NCBI RefSeq assembly: GCF_019880305.1
Contig: NZ_CP082301.1
Span: 6,572,001 to 6,636,000 of the forward strand
Reading direction: 5' to 3'
Origin: Streptomyces decoyicus
GTDB taxonomy: Bacteria; Actinomycetota; Actinomycetes; Streptomycetales; Streptomycetaceae
DNA: 64,000 nucleotides
Under the pieces are notes generated by a model that ran no database searches, was not told the DNA's origin, and saw only the letters and a program-made list of their open reading frames with translations. Shown here piece by piece: positions 39,554-48,347 of the stretch. Made by a program: the position numbers and the translations under genes. Within the stretch, counting starts at the first letter, position 1. Each line of letters opens with the position of its first letter.

Positions 39554-40737
39554 CCCACACCCGCCACACCACGGTCGGCATCATCGGCGGCGGCCCGGCG
39601 GGGCTGCTGCTCGCCCGGCTGCTGCACCGGTCCGGGGTCGACTGTGTCGTCCTGGAGAGCCGGGACCGCAGCTATGCCGAGCAGCGGCAGCGCGCGGGAA
39701 TGCTGGAACAGGGCACCGTCGACGTCCTGCGCGCCTGCGGGGCGGGGGAGCGGATGGACCGTGAGGGGCTGGTCCACGACGGGATCGAGCTGCGCTACGA
39801 CCGGCGCGCCCACCGTATCGACTTCCCGGCGCTGACCGGCGGACGGCGGGTGACGGTCTACGCCCAGACGGAAGTGGTCAAGGACCTGATCGCCCTCCAG
39901 CTCGACGACGGGGCGCCGCTGCTGTTCGGCGCACAGGCGCGGGAGGTGACGGGGGCGGACACCGACCGTCCCGGTATCCGCTACCTCCACGAGGGCCGCG
40001 AGCAGACCCTGACCTGTGACTACGTCGTCGGCTGCGACGGCTTCCACGGCGTGACCCGGCAGGCGATACCGGAGCGCGCACGCCGCACTTACGAGCGCAG
40101 CTACCCGTACTCCTGGCTCGGTGTGCTCGCCGCCGCCCCGCCCTCCTCCGACGAGCTGATCTACGCTCACTCCGAGCGGGGCTTCGCGCTGTTCAGCATG
40201 CGGACGCCGACCGTCAGCCGGCTCTACCTCCAGGTCCCCAACGGCACCGACCCGGCGCACTGGCCCGACGACCGCATCTGGGACGAACTGGAGGCGCGGG
40301 CCGCGATCGACGCCCCCTGGAAACTGGAGCGCGGGCCGCTCACCGCCAAGGCCGTGCTGCCCATGCGGAGTTCGGTCACCGAACCGATGCGGTACGGGCG
40401 GGTGCTGCTGGCGGGCGATGCGGCGCACATCGTGCCGCCCACCGGAGCCAAGGGCCTCAACCTCGCCGTCGCCGATGTCACCGTCCTGGCCCGTGCCCTC
40501 GCCCAGCGGCACCACACCGGTTCGACGGAGCTGCTCGACGCCTACTCCGACACCTGTCTGCGCCGGGTCTGGCGCGCCGAACACTTCTCGTCCTTCATGA
40601 CGACGACCCTGCACACCGGCCCGGACCAGTGCCCGTTCGAGACCCGGTTGCAGCTCTCCCAGCTCGACCGGATCGCCACCTCCCCGCATGCCGCCGCGGA
40701 GCTGGCGGAGAACTACACGGGGCTGCCACTGGAGTGA
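39550..40737 (+). CDS. pobA: 4-hydroxybenzoate 3-monooxygenase
   Basis: This 395-residue flavoprotein hydroxylates 4-hydroxybenzoate to protocatechuate. It has the FAD-binding GIIGGGPAGLLLARLL, ESRDRSYAEQRQRAGMLEQG, the DG motif CDYVVGCDGFHGVTR, and LLAGDAAHIVPPTGAKGLNLA. It matches P-hydroxybenzoate hydroxylases along its length (about 394). It is the last gene of the operon and coupled to pcaL by GTGA, so upstream ring hydroxylation and the lower pathway are made from one message. Confidence 0.95.
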   Translation: MTHTRHTTVGIIGGGPAGLLLARLLHRSGVDCVVLESRDRSYAEQRQRAGMLEQGTVDVLRACGAGERMDREGLVHDGIELRYDRRAHRIDFPALTGGRRVTVYAQTEVVKDLIALQLDDGAPLLFGAQAREVTGADTDRPGIRYLHEGREQTLTCDYVVGCDGFHGVTRQAIPERARRTYERSYPYSWLGVLAAAPPSSDELIYAHSERGFALFSMRTPTVSRLYLQVPNGTDPAHWPDDRIWDELEARAAIDAPWKLERGPLTAKAVLPMRSSVTEPMRYGRVLLAGDAAHIVPPTGAKGLNLAVADVTVLARALAQRHHTGSTELLDAYSDTCLRRVWRAEHFSSFMTTTLHTGPDQCPFETRLQLSQLDRIATSPHAAAELAENYTGLPLE

Positions 40738-40744
40738 GGCCCGT

Positions 40745-41815
40745 TCACCGGCCGTGCCGGTACCGGACCAGCAGCATCGCCGCATCGTCGTGCAGCGGCC
40801 CCTCGACATGCTCGACCAGGTCCTCGCGCACCGAGCGCAGTGCGGTCTCCGGGTCCGGGTCCTTGAGCAGCGCGGCGCGCTCGTCGAGGGGGTAGAAGCG
40901 GCCCATGGCGTCACGGGCCTCGGTGACCCCGTCGGTGTAGAAGAGCAGCTGGTCGCCGGGCGTGAACGGCACCTCGTAGGGGACCGGCGCGCCCGCTTCA
41001 TGGAGGCTGAGGCCGAGCGGGAGGGCGCGCTCGGGCGGTTCGGCGAAGGCCACCGAGCCGGTGGGGCGGACTACCAGCGGCGCCGGATGGCCGAAGTTCA
41101 GCAGGGTGGCGTCCGGACCGTCACCGATCTCGGCGAGCACCGCCGTGACGAACCGTTCGCCGGACAGATGGCGGTTCAGCGCCCGCTCCACCCGCTCCCC
41201 GACGGCCGGCAGATCCGGTTCGTCGTGCGCCGCCTCCCGGAAGGCACCCAGCACCACCGCCGCGCTCTCCACGGCCTCCAGGCCCTTGCCCTGCACATCG
41301 CCGACGATGATCCGCACCCCGGCCGGCGAGGTCACCACCTCGTACAGATCGCCGCCTATCCGGGCCTTTGCCACCGCCGAGGTGTACGAGACCGCGATCC
41401 GCAGCGGGCCCGCGCTGCGCGGCACCGGGCGCAGCAGGACCCGCTGGGCGACCTCCGCGATGGAGCGGACGCTGGCCAGCTCCGCCTCGCGCCGCTGCCG
41501 CATCACCGCGGCGACCACCCCGGCCGCGGTCACCCCCGCCACCGACAACAGCGCGGTCAGCCCGCGCCGGCTTTCGAACAGACCGTTGTAGACGCCCAGA
41601 CCGAGGCAGAGCACGAACGCCGTCATGCCGACCACGGCGGTCCGCCGCCAGCCGCCGACCAGCCCGGCGAAGGCCGGCCCCAGCGACACCAGGGGCAGGA
41701 ACCCGACCTCCGGGCCCGCGGTGAGGTCGACCGTGGTGACCACGGCCATGACCGCGTACGGGAGCGCGGGCAGCACACGGGAGCCGGTGCGCTGCTCCCC
41801 GTTCTCCACGGACAA
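40745..41815 (-). CDS. Membrane PP2C/SpoIIE-type phosphatase
   Basis: The 356-residue protein has about four N-terminal TM segments (PYAVMAVVTTVDLTA to GVTAAGVVAAVM, residues about 20-105) and a cytoplasmic PP2C-like domain. The metal-binding Asp are in AKARIGGDLYEV, IIVGDVQGKG, FYTDGVTEARD and HDDAAMLLV. Such phosphatases usually dephosphorylate anti-anti-sigma factors of the SpoIIAA type in partner-switching. No partner is next to it; the ATP-binding protein at 54847 is the nearest kinase-like candidate. TTG 41815 is taken as start (GGAGAACACC before it); GTG 41809 is possible. Confidence 0.88.
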   Translation of the reverse strand: MSVENGEQRTGSRVLPALPYAVMAVVTTVDLTAGPEVGFLPLVSLGPAFAGLVGGWRRTAVVGMTAFVLCLGLGVYNGLFESRRGLTALLSVAGVTAAGVVAAVMRQRREAELASVRSIAEVAQRVLLRPVPRSAGPLRIAVSYTSAVAKARIGGDLYEVVTSPAGVRIIVGDVQGKGLEAVESAAVVLGAFREAAHDEPDLPAVGERVERALNRHLSGERFVTAVLAEIGDGPDATLLNFGHPAPLVVRPTGSVAFAEPPERALPLGLSLHEAGAPVPYEVPFTPGDQLLFYTDGVTEARDAMGRFYPLDERAALLKDPDPETALRSVREDLVEHVEGPLHDDAAMLLVRYRHGR

Positions 41816-42085
41816 GGTGTTCTCCGACGGTGTCAGGTGAAGTGATCGGGTAAGGCCGGGTAGGGCCGGACAAGGGGGCCGTCGGCCGTCGGAGTGTCCG
41901 AAAGCAGCCCCCGGGCCCCCGACCTGAGCATATGCAACTTATGCCGTATCGAAATACCTCGAATGCGCGCTGTTACCGAATCGCAGTGGCCCGAACGGAC
42001 CGAAGGCGCCCGTCGTGACGGGCCGCGGATCTTACGGACCCATGACACGGCGGCTCGGGCGCGGGCCGGAACGCCCGGCCCCGCT

Positions 42086-42091
42086 TAGCGT
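42086..42091 (+). promoter_or_regulatory. -10 box TAGCGT of leaderless epimerase operon
   Basis: TAGCGT ends seven bases before the ATG of the epimerase gene, and no ribosome binding site is present. The message is probably leaderless. The same box stands before the membrane protein gene at 45929. Confidence 0.6.
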
Positions 42092-42098
42092 GACGGGC

Positions 42099-43160
42099 AT
42101 GCGTGTACTGGTCACCGGCGGCGCCGGGTTCATCGGATCGCAGGTCGTCGAGGCGCTCCTGGCGCGCGGGCACGAGCCCGTCGTGCTCGATGCGCTGCTG
42201 CCCTCGGCGCACCCCGAGCCCCCGCCCCCGCGCCCGGGGGAGCGGCGCATCATCGCCGACGTACGGGACCGGGCGGCCGTCGACGCGGCCCTGCGGGGCG
42301 TGCACGCGGTCTGCCACCAGGCGGCGATGGTGGGCCTCGGCAAGGACTTCGCCGACGCGCCCGACTATGTGGGCTGCAACGATCTGGGCACGGCGGTGCT
42401 GCTGGCCGCGATGGCCGCGGCCGGGGTGCGCGAGCTGGTGCTCGCCGGGTCGATGGTGGTCTACGGGGAGGGGCGCTACACGTGCCCCCGTCACGGGGTG
42501 GTGCGGCCCGGCCCGCGGGCGGTGGCCGACCTCGACGCCGGACGGTTCGAGCCGCGCTGCCCGGACTGCGGTGCGGAGTTGCGGCCGGGGCTGGTCGGCG
42601 AGGACGCGCCCACCGATCCGCGCAACGTCTATGCCGCCACCAAGCTCACCCAGGAGCATCTGGCCGCCTCCTGGGCGCGCGCCACCGGCGGCCGGGCCGT
42701 CGCGCTGCGCTACCACAACGTCTACGGGCCCGGGATGCCGCGCGACACCCCGTACGCGGGGGTGGCCTCGTTCTTCCGCTCGGCGCTGGCCCGCGGTCAG
42801 TCGCCGACGGTCTACGAGGACGGCGGCCAGCGGCGGGACTTCGTCCATGTACGCGATGTCGCCACGGCCAACACGGTGGCCCTGGAAGCCCTCCCGGACC
42901 GGGCGGCGGGCACCCTGACCGCGTACAACACGGGCAGCGGAGCGCCGCACACGGTCGGCGAGATGGCGCGGACCCTGGCCGCGGCGTGCGGCGGGCCGGC
43001 ACCCGTGGTGACGGGGGAGTACCGGCTCGGCGACGTACGGCACATCACCGCGTCGTCGCGGCGGATCGCCGCGGAACTCGGCTGGCAGGCGGCGACCGGG
43101 TTCGCGGAGGGGATGCGGGAGTTCGCCCGGGAGGGGATGAGGGCGGCGCCGGCGGGGTGA
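42099..43160 (+). CDS. NAD-dependent sugar epimerase/dehydratase with zinc-ribbon insert
   Basis: The 353-residue extended SDR has VTGGAGFIGSQVVEALL (NAD-binding), the catalytic SMVVYG Ser near 118 and NVYAATK with Tyr178 and Lys182. Between the Ser and the YxxxK motif lies an insertion of about 40 residues with CPRHG (Cys129, His132) and CPDCG (Cys154, Cys157), a likely zinc site. Inserts like this occur in dTDP-L-rhamnose 4-epimerase-like proteins, so a 6-deoxyhexose epimerase is a reasonable guess, but the substrate is not proven. It heads a glycan-type gene set. Leaderless ATG. Confidence 0.88.
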   Translation: MRVLVTGGAGFIGSQVVEALLARGHEPVVLDALLPSAHPEPPPPRPGERRIIADVRDRAAVDAALRGVHAVCHQAAMVGLGKDFADAPDYVGCNDLGTAVLLAAMAAAGVRELVLAGSMVVYGEGRYTCPRHGVVRPGPRAVADLDAGRFEPRCPDCGAELRPGLVGEDAPTDPRNVYAATKLTQEHLAASWARATGGRAVALRYHNVYGPGMPRDTPYAGVASFFRSALARGQSPTVYEDGGQRRDFVHVRDVATANTVALEALPDRAAGTLTAYNTGSGAPHTVGEMARTLAAACGGPAPVVTGEYRLGDVRHITASSRRIAAELGWQAATGFAEGMREFAREGMRAAPAG

Positions 43161-43249
43161 CCCACGACGCCGCCTGCCCTCCGGCACCCGCGTGCCACTG
43201 GAACCTGAACACACCTCCCCTCGTCCGCTTCTGATGCATAGGTGACGAC

Positions 43250-43969
43250 GTGACCCACTCCTCGCCCCCCACCCCCCGAACCGCCCCCGTGGATGTCGTA
43301 CTGCCCTGCCTCGACGAGGCCGCCGCGCTGCCCTGGGTGCTGGCCCGCATCCCGGCCGGCTGGCGGGCGATCGTCGTGGACAACGGCTCCACCGACGGCT
43401 CGGCCGAGATCGCCCGCGGCCTGGGCGCCACCGTGGTGCACGAACCCCGCCGCGGCTTCGGCGCCGCCTGCCACACCGGACTGCTGGCCGCCGACGCCGA
43501 CATCGTCTGCTTCTGCGACTGCGACGCCTCCCTGGACCCCGCGCTGCTCATCCCGTTCGTCCGCGCCGTCCGCGACGGCCACAGCGATCTGGTGCTGGGC
43601 CGCCGCCGCCCCCAAGGACGCGGTGCCTGGCCGCCGCACGCCCGGCTGGGCAACCTCGCGCTGGCCCGGATGCTGCGCCGGCGCACCGGGCTGCGGCTGC
43701 ACGACCTCGGCCCGCTGCGCGCCGCCCGGCGTACCGAACTGCTCGGCCTCGGCCTCACCGACCGCCGCAGCGGCTACCCCCTGCAAATGGTCGTCCGGGC
43801 CGCCGACGCGGGCTGGCGCGTCGAGGAACGCGAGGTGCCCTACCGGCCGCGCACCGGCCGTTCCAAGGTCACCGGCACCTGGCGCGGCACCTGGCACGCG
43901 GTACGCGATATGCGCACCGTCCTCCACCAGCCGCCGCTCGCCACCCGCCCGCAGGAGACGGCCCGATGA
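43250..43969 (+). CDS. GT2 glycosyltransferase (short, soluble)
   Basis: The 239-residue GT-A enzyme has VDVVLPCLDEAAALPWVL, VVDNGSTDGSAE and FCDCDASLD in place of a classical DxD motif. The rest (LGRRRPQGRGAWPPHARLGN, then TDRRSGYPLQMVVRAADAG) resembles polyprenyl-phosphate sugar transferases without the C-terminal membrane part. It likely adds a sugar to a lipid carrier or small acceptor. GTG start; 89 bases after the epimerase and overlapping the next gene (ATGA). Confidence 0.85.
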   Translation: MTHSSPPTPRTAPVDVVLPCLDEAAALPWVLARIPAGWRAIVVDNGSTDGSAEIARGLGATVVHEPRRGFGAACHTGLLAADADIVCFCDCDASLDPALLIPFVRAVRDGHSDLVLGRRRPQGRGAWPPHARLGNLALARMLRRRTGLRLHDLGPLRAARRTELLGLGLTDRRSGYPLQMVVRAADAGWRVEEREVPYRPRTGRSKVTGTWRGTWHAVRDMRTVLHQPPLATRPQETAR

Positions 43970-44661
43970 CCGAGCCCGCAGACCGGTCCGAGCGTCCCGC
44001 GCATCCCGACCGTCTCGACCGTCCCGGGCCGACGACGGTCCTGGTCATCGCCAAGGAACCGGTGCCCGGCCGGGTCAAGACCCGCCTCACCCCGCCCTAC
44101 ACCCCCCACGAGGCCGCCCAGTTGGCCGAGGCCGCGCTGCACGACACCCTCCAGGCCGTACGCGCCATGCCCGCCCGGCGGCGGGTGGTCGTCCTCGACG
44201 GCCGCCCGGGGAACTGGCTGCCGGCCGGCTTCGACGTCCGGCAGCAGTGCGACGGCGGCCTCGACGAGCGGCTCGCCGCGGCCTTCGCCGGCAACGCGGG
44301 CCCGACCCTGCTCATCGGTATGGACACCCCTCAGGTCACCCCTCAACTCCTCGCCCCCGCACTGGACTTCGGTGCCTGGGACGACTGTGACGCCTGGTTC
44401 GGCCCGGCCGAGGACGGCGGATTCTGGGCGCTCGGCCTCGCCGCCCCCGACCCCCGGCTGCTGCGCGGCGTCCCGATGTCCACCGCCCGCACCGGCGCCG
44501 CCCAGCGCGCCCGGCTGACCGCCGCCGGGCTGCGGGTGCGGGACCTGCCGCCGCTGCGCGATGTCGACACCGCGGACGACGCGGAGCGGGTCGCGGCCGC
44601 GGCACCCGCCGGACGGTTCGCCGCCACCCTCGCCCGGCTGACCCCGGTCACCGGACGATGA
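43966..44661 (+). CDS. DUF2064/TIGR04282-type glycosyltransferase-like protein
   Basis: The 231-residue protein has VLVIAKEPVPGRVKTRLTPP near residue 25, IGMDTPQVTPQLLAPAL near 115, and FGPAEDGGFWALGL near 145. This nucleotidyltransferase-like fold is annotated in databases as arsenosugar-biosynthesis glycosyltransferase, but most members, including this one, have no arsenic genes near them. It is translationally coupled to both neighbours (ATGA at each side), so it should work with the GT2 and the methyltransferase. Confidence 0.82.
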   Translation: MTEPADRSERPAHPDRLDRPGPTTVLVIAKEPVPGRVKTRLTPPYTPHEAAQLAEAALHDTLQAVRAMPARRRVVVLDGRPGNWLPAGFDVRQQCDGGLDERLAAAFAGNAGPTLLIGMDTPQVTPQLLAPALDFGAWDDCDAWFGPAEDGGFWALGLAAPDPRLLRGVPMSTARTGAAQRARLTAAGLRVRDLPPLRDVDTADDAERVAAAAPAGRFAATLARLTPVTGR

Positions 44662-45401
44662 GCACCGCCCTGCCGCCCACGGCACCACCCGACCGCCACG
44701 ACGCCGTCACCTGGGGCGCCGACCCCTACGCCGACGCGCTCCGCAGCGGCCGCGGCCCCCTCTTCCTGCGCCGCAGCGACGGCTGGCTGCTGCCGCTGGA
44801 GGTCGAGCGCTGGTGCGCCGGCGCGGACACCGCCGATCTGTCGGCGCTGCGCCGCTGCGAGGGCGCCGTCCTCGACATCGGCTGCGGCCCCGGCCGGCTG
44901 GTCGCCGCGCTCGCCGCGCAGGGCCGGCGGGCCCTCGGCATCGACGTCAGCGCCGCCGCGGTGGCCCGCACCGCCGCAACCGGTGGCTCCGCCCTGCACC
45001 GCTCGGTCTTCGACTCCCTCCCGCACGAGGGGGGTTGGGACACCGCACTGCTCCTCGACGGCAACATCGGCATCGGCGGCGACCCGTGCGCGCTGCTCGC
45101 CCGCAGCGCTGAACTGGTCAGCCGCCAGGGCCTGTTGATCGTGGAGACCACCCCTGAGGATGTCGATGAACGCGTCCAGGTCCGGGTCGAGCGCGGATAC
45201 CACCCCCGCACCGGCACCCAGCGCGCACCGGGTGCCCCGTTCCCCTGGGCCCGGGTCGGCGCCCCCGCCCTGCTGCGCCACGCGGCCACCGCCGGCTGGA
45301 CACCCGTCGAGCAATGGACCGTCACGGACCAGACCGACCGGATACCGGGCGCCGAACGCTGCTTCGTCTCACTGCGCGGCCGAGCGCGCCCTACGTGCTG
45401 A
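44658..45401 (+). CDS. Class I SAM-dependent methyltransferase
   Basis: The 247-residue protein has the SAM-binding motif I VLDIGCGPGRLVAAL (about residue 72), GIDVSAAAVARTAA (motif II, acidic Asp) and LLLDGNIGIGGDP, with QGLLIVETTPEDVDERV afterwards. The acceptor is unknown; being coupled to two glycosyltransferase-like genes suggests methylation of a sugar or glycolipid. Its 3' end overlaps the convergent pterin dehydratase gene by 11 bases. Confidence 0.85.
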   Translation: MSTALPPTAPPDRHDAVTWGADPYADALRSGRGPLFLRRSDGWLLPLEVERWCAGADTADLSALRRCEGAVLDIGCGPGRLVAALAAQGRRALGIDVSAAAVARTAATGGSALHRSVFDSLPHEGGWDTALLLDGNIGIGGDPCALLARSAELVSRQGLLIVETTPEDVDERVQVRVERGYHPRTGTQRAPGAPFPWARVGAPALLRHAATAGWTPVEQWTVTDQTDRIPGAERCFVSLRGRARPTC

Positions 45402-45696
45402 GGCCGTGCTCTTGGGCGAGGCCGCTGATCGTCCGGGCCATCGAGACGTCTCGTTCGGTGATCCGGTCGTCGGCATCGTGAGTGGTGAGGGCGAACGTCA
45501 TGGTGTTGTACAAGATCGTGATGTGGGCGTGGTGGTTCGCTGCGTCTTCGGCCGGGGCCACGGCGGCGTAGAACGACGGCAACCGGTCTCGCTTTCCCTT
45601 GTACGAGGCCGTCAGCGCACCCCCCTTCACCGTCCAGCCGGGCAGTTCGGTCAGAGCAGAGGCGATGCGCTGGTCTGTCAGCGGCTCCAAGGCCAC
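45391..45696 (-). CDS. 4a-hydroxytetrahydrobiopterin dehydratase (PCD/DCoH)
   Basis: The 101-residue protein has LPGWTVKGGALTASYKGK, the catalytic NHHAHITILYNTMTFAL with paired His, and LTTHDADDRITERD, all matching pterin-4a-carbinolamine dehydratases. It recycles the pterin cofactor of aromatic amino acid hydroxylases. No such hydroxylase is encoded nearby. GTG 45696 is favoured since GAAGGAGAACCACT stands just before it. It is convergent with the methyltransferase and separates it from the membrane protein. Confidence 0.9.
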   Translation of the reverse strand: MALEPLTDQRIASALTELPGWTVKGGALTASYKGKRDRLPSFYAAVAPAEDAANHHAHITILYNTMTFALTTHDADDRITERDVSMARTISGLAQEHGLST

Positions 45697-45916
45697 AGTG
45701 GTTCTCCTTCGGTGAGATCTTCGGGCGGCGATGGCTTGATGGAGTTCTTGGCCGGTTCCGGTGGTGACCCGGGGCTGCATTGCGGCACGCAGAACCGTTC
45801 CCGGGTACCTGCGTGAGTAGTCATCGTTGAACAGACGGTGGAGGCACGGCACCAGCGAGTTCTGACGGAACGATGACGCCCCCGCCGCCGAACCCCCGTT
45901 GCCGTCCGCCGGCGCC

Positions 45917-45922
45917 TAGCGT
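45917..45922 (+). promoter_or_regulatory. -10 box TAGCGT of leaderless membrane-protein gene
   Basis: TAGCGT ends six bases before GTG 45929, and there is no ribosome binding site. It repeats the arrangement seen before the epimerase gene. Confidence 0.6.
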
Positions 45923-45928
45923 GTCGCC

Positions 45929-47332
45929 GTGACCTCCCGAACGACTCCCCGGCCGTCCTCCCGCGCGGGCTCCCGAGGGCGTGCCGTGCGCCGACTCGAT
46001 CTGGCGGCCGCCGCGGCCGGTGCCCTCCTCGTCATCGTTGCCGCGGTCGTCGGTACCGTCATCGAGCGCGCCGACGGCAGCCTGCATGTCAACTGGCCGC
46101 CGCTGTACGCCTCGTGGTTCCCGCACCTGGGGCCCGGCACCCCGGCCGCGCTCGTGGTCGCCGTCGTGGTGATCGTTCACGGGCCGTCCCTCGCGGCCCG
46201 GTTGCCCTGGCGCCGTCTCGTCCTGGCGGGCTGGGCCGCCGCCATGGCCTGGACGGGCGCGCTGGCGCTGATAGACGGCTGGCGGACCGGTATCGCCGGC
46301 CGGCTCACCACCGCGTACGAGTACCTGACCGTCATCCGCCGCTTCGACGACGTCGGGCCGGCGCTGCGCGGCTTCACCCAGCACATCCTCGACAACGCGC
46401 CGGATCACTGGCCCGCCCATGTCGCCGGGCATCCCCCGGCCGCCGTGCTGACCTTCGTCGGCCTGGACCGCATCGGTCTGGGCGGTGGCGGCTGGGCCGG
46501 CATCTGGTGCATCACCGTCGGCACCTCCGCCGTGGCCGCGGTCCTCATCACGCTGCGCGCCCTCACCGACGAGCCGACCGCCCGCCGGGCCGCCCCGTTC
46601 CTCGTACTGGCCCCGGCCGCCGTCTGGGTCGGCACCTCGGCGGACGGCTACTTCGCGGCCGTCGCCGCCTGGTCCCTGGCGCTCCTCGCCCTCGCCGCCA
46701 CCCGCCGCACCCTCCATCCGGCCGCCGCCGCTCTGGCCGGCGGCCTCCTCTTCGGTCTGACCTGCTATCTCTCCTACGGCCTCACCCTGATCGCGCTGAT
46801 CGCCACCGCGATACTGCTGCTCACCCGCACCATGCGCCCGCTGCCCCTCGTGGCGGCCGGGGCGGCGGTGGTCGCGGCCGGCTTCACCCTCGCCGGATTC
46901 TCCTGGTGGGAGGGCTACCACCTGCTGGTCGAGCGCTACTACCAGGGCGCCGCGGCGGTCCGCCCGTACGCCTACTGGGTGTGGGGCAATCTCGCCTGCA
47001 CCGTCCTGATCACCGGCCTGGCGGCGGTGGCAGGTCTGCGCCGCGTTCTCGTGGCGGCCCCCACCGCCCTGCGAGGGCTCCGCCCCTCCGCCGGGCGGCT
47101 GCGCGCCCCCTCCGACCGGCTGGCCGCCCTCGTCCTGGCCGTGCTGCTCGCCCTGCTGGTGGCCGACCTCTCCGGGATGAGCAAGGCGGAGACCGAACGC
47201 ATCTGGCTGCCGTTCGCCGTCTGGCTGCCGGCGGCCTGCGCCTTGCTGCCCCCGGCCCGGCGGCGCCCCTGGCTCACGGCCCAGGCGGTGTTGGCGCTGC
47301 TGGTCAACCACCTTTTGTACACCGGGTGGTGA
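45929..47332 (+). CDS. Polytopic membrane protein, GT-C-like
   Basis: The 467-residue protein has ten or more TM segments, with a long outside loop after TM1 (RADGSLHVNWPPLYASW) and RFDDVGPALRGF before NAPDHWPAHVAGHPPAAV. That pattern, with acidic and aromatic residues in the first outside loop and HPP before a TM, resembles GT-C glycosyltransferases (GT87/GT39-like) that use lipid-linked sugars. Substrate unknown. It is the last + strand gene of the glycan-type set although separated from it by the pterin dehydratase. Confidence 0.8.
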   Translation: MTSRTTPRPSSRAGSRGRAVRRLDLAAAAAGALLVIVAAVVGTVIERADGSLHVNWPPLYASWFPHLGPGTPAALVVAVVVIVHGPSLAARLPWRRLVLAGWAAAMAWTGALALIDGWRTGIAGRLTTAYEYLTVIRRFDDVGPALRGFTQHILDNAPDHWPAHVAGHPPAAVLTFVGLDRIGLGGGGWAGIWCITVGTSAVAAVLITLRALTDEPTARRAAPFLVLAPAAVWVGTSADGYFAAVAAWSLALLALAATRRTLHPAAAALAGGLLFGLTCYLSYGLTLIALIATAILLLTRTMRPLPLVAAGAAVVAAGFTLAGFSWWEGYHLLVERYYQGAAAVRPYAYWVWGNLACTVLITGLAAVAGLRRVLVAAPTALRGLRPSAGRLRAPSDRLAALVLAVLLALLVADLSGMSKAETERIWLPFAVWLPAACALLPPARRRPWLTAQAVLALLVNHLLYTGW

Positions 47333-47357
47333 TGGGGTGTCAGGAGACGGAAAGGGG

Positions 47358-47615
47358 TCAGGCGAGGTAGGGGCGGGTCGAGTTCACCCGGCCGGGGCGC
47401 AGGATCCGGATCGGTCCGAGATTGCAGGACGGGCAGTCGGAGAGGGTCAGCGGAGAGGGGACACGGGCGCCGCGGGCGAAGTAGTCGGCGCGTCGGTGGC
47501 CGGCCAGATCCGTGGTGTGCCGGATCTCGTACTCCTCTTCCCAGCCGTGTCCGCAGTGCAGACAGACGAATGCATAGGCCTCGTGGACCGTCTCGGTGTC
47601 CCGTTCCATGGTCAT
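47358..47615 (-). CDS. Small zinc-ribbon hypothetical protein
   Basis: This 85-residue protein has FVCLHCGHGWEEEYEIRH at 17-34 and SDCPSCNLGP near 59-68, two CxxC knuckles that should bind zinc. I recognise it only as a conserved actinobacterial hypothetical. ATG 47615 follows GAGAGGGCGTG; the frame continues upstream to 47666 without a better site. It ends 26 bases after the membrane protein, convergently. Confidence 0.75.
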   Translation of the reverse strand: MTMERDTETVHEAYAFVCLHCGHGWEEEYEIRHTTDLAGHRRADYFARGARVPSPLTLSDCPSCNLGPIRILRPGRVNSTRPYLA

Positions 47616-47779
47616 CACGCCCTCTCGGGCCCGCCGCGGTCGCGCCGGGCCGGATGCATGCCGCACTCCCCATTATTGCGCTCGGCAACGCGGTTCGCGG
47701 GGGCAGATTTCCGCGCCGCCGAGGACCTTTCGCGGGGCCCGCCACCAGGCACGATGCCCTCACCGGGTATAAAGGCGCC

Positions 47780-48322
47780 ATGGGGCAGCACGACGCGCAC
47801 GGCGCACCGCGGCCGGCCGGGGCGGCCGCGCCCGGCGAGGACCTCGATCACGACGTCGAGGAGGTCATCGCCGCCTTGCTGACCGCCTCCCGGCTGCTGG
47901 TCGGGATCTCCGCCCGGGCGCTGGGACGCCTGGCGCCCTCCCTCACCCTTCCCCAGCTGCGGGCCCTGGTGGTGCTGGACGGCCAGGGCCCGGTCAAGCT
48001 CGCCGCACTGGCCGGCGCGCTGAACGTCAACCCGTCCACCGCGATGCGGATGGTCGACCGGCTGGAGGCGGCCGGCAGCGTCACCCGGCAGGCCCGCCCC
48101 GACAACCGTCGCGAGGTCGTACTGAGCCTGACGGACGAGGGCCGCCGCCTCGTCGGGCGGGTGCTGGCCGACCGGCACACGGAGATCGCCGAGATCGTGG
48201 CCCGGCTGCCGGACGCCCGGCGTGCCGGGCTCATCGACTCGCTGCGCGCCCTCACCGACGCGGCCGGTGAGCCTCCCGTGGCCCCGCGACCGGCACCGCC
48301 GCCCGAATCGGCCGCTCCCTGA
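47780..48322 (+). CDS. MarR-family transcriptional regulator
   Basis: The 180-residue protein has a MarR winged helix: TLPQLRALVVLDGQGPVKLAALAGALNVNPSTAMRMVDRL (about 60-100), then the wing RQARPDNRREVVLSLTDEG. It probably represses a local or distant gene in answer to a small phenolic or oxidative signal. ATG 47780 has no proper ribosome binding site and TATAAA ends seven bases before it, so the transcript may be leaderless. The neighbour on the right is a convergent serine hydrolase. Confidence 0.88.
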   Translation: MGQHDAHGAPRPAGAAAPGEDLDHDVEEVIAALLTASRLLVGISARALGRLAPSLTLPQLRALVVLDGQGPVKLAALAGALNVNPSTAMRMVDRLEAAGSVTRQARPDNRREVVLSLTDEGRRLVGRVLADRHTEIAEIVARLPDARRAGLIDSLRALTDAAGEPPVAPRPAPPPESAAP

Positions 48323-48347
48323 GGAGGCCGGGACCTCAGCCCCGACC

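Noticed and set aside
43966..44661. Arsenosugar biosynthesis based on the DUF2064/TIGR04282 name
   Set aside because: No arsM, ars operon or radical SAM partner is present; the family name alone is not evidence.
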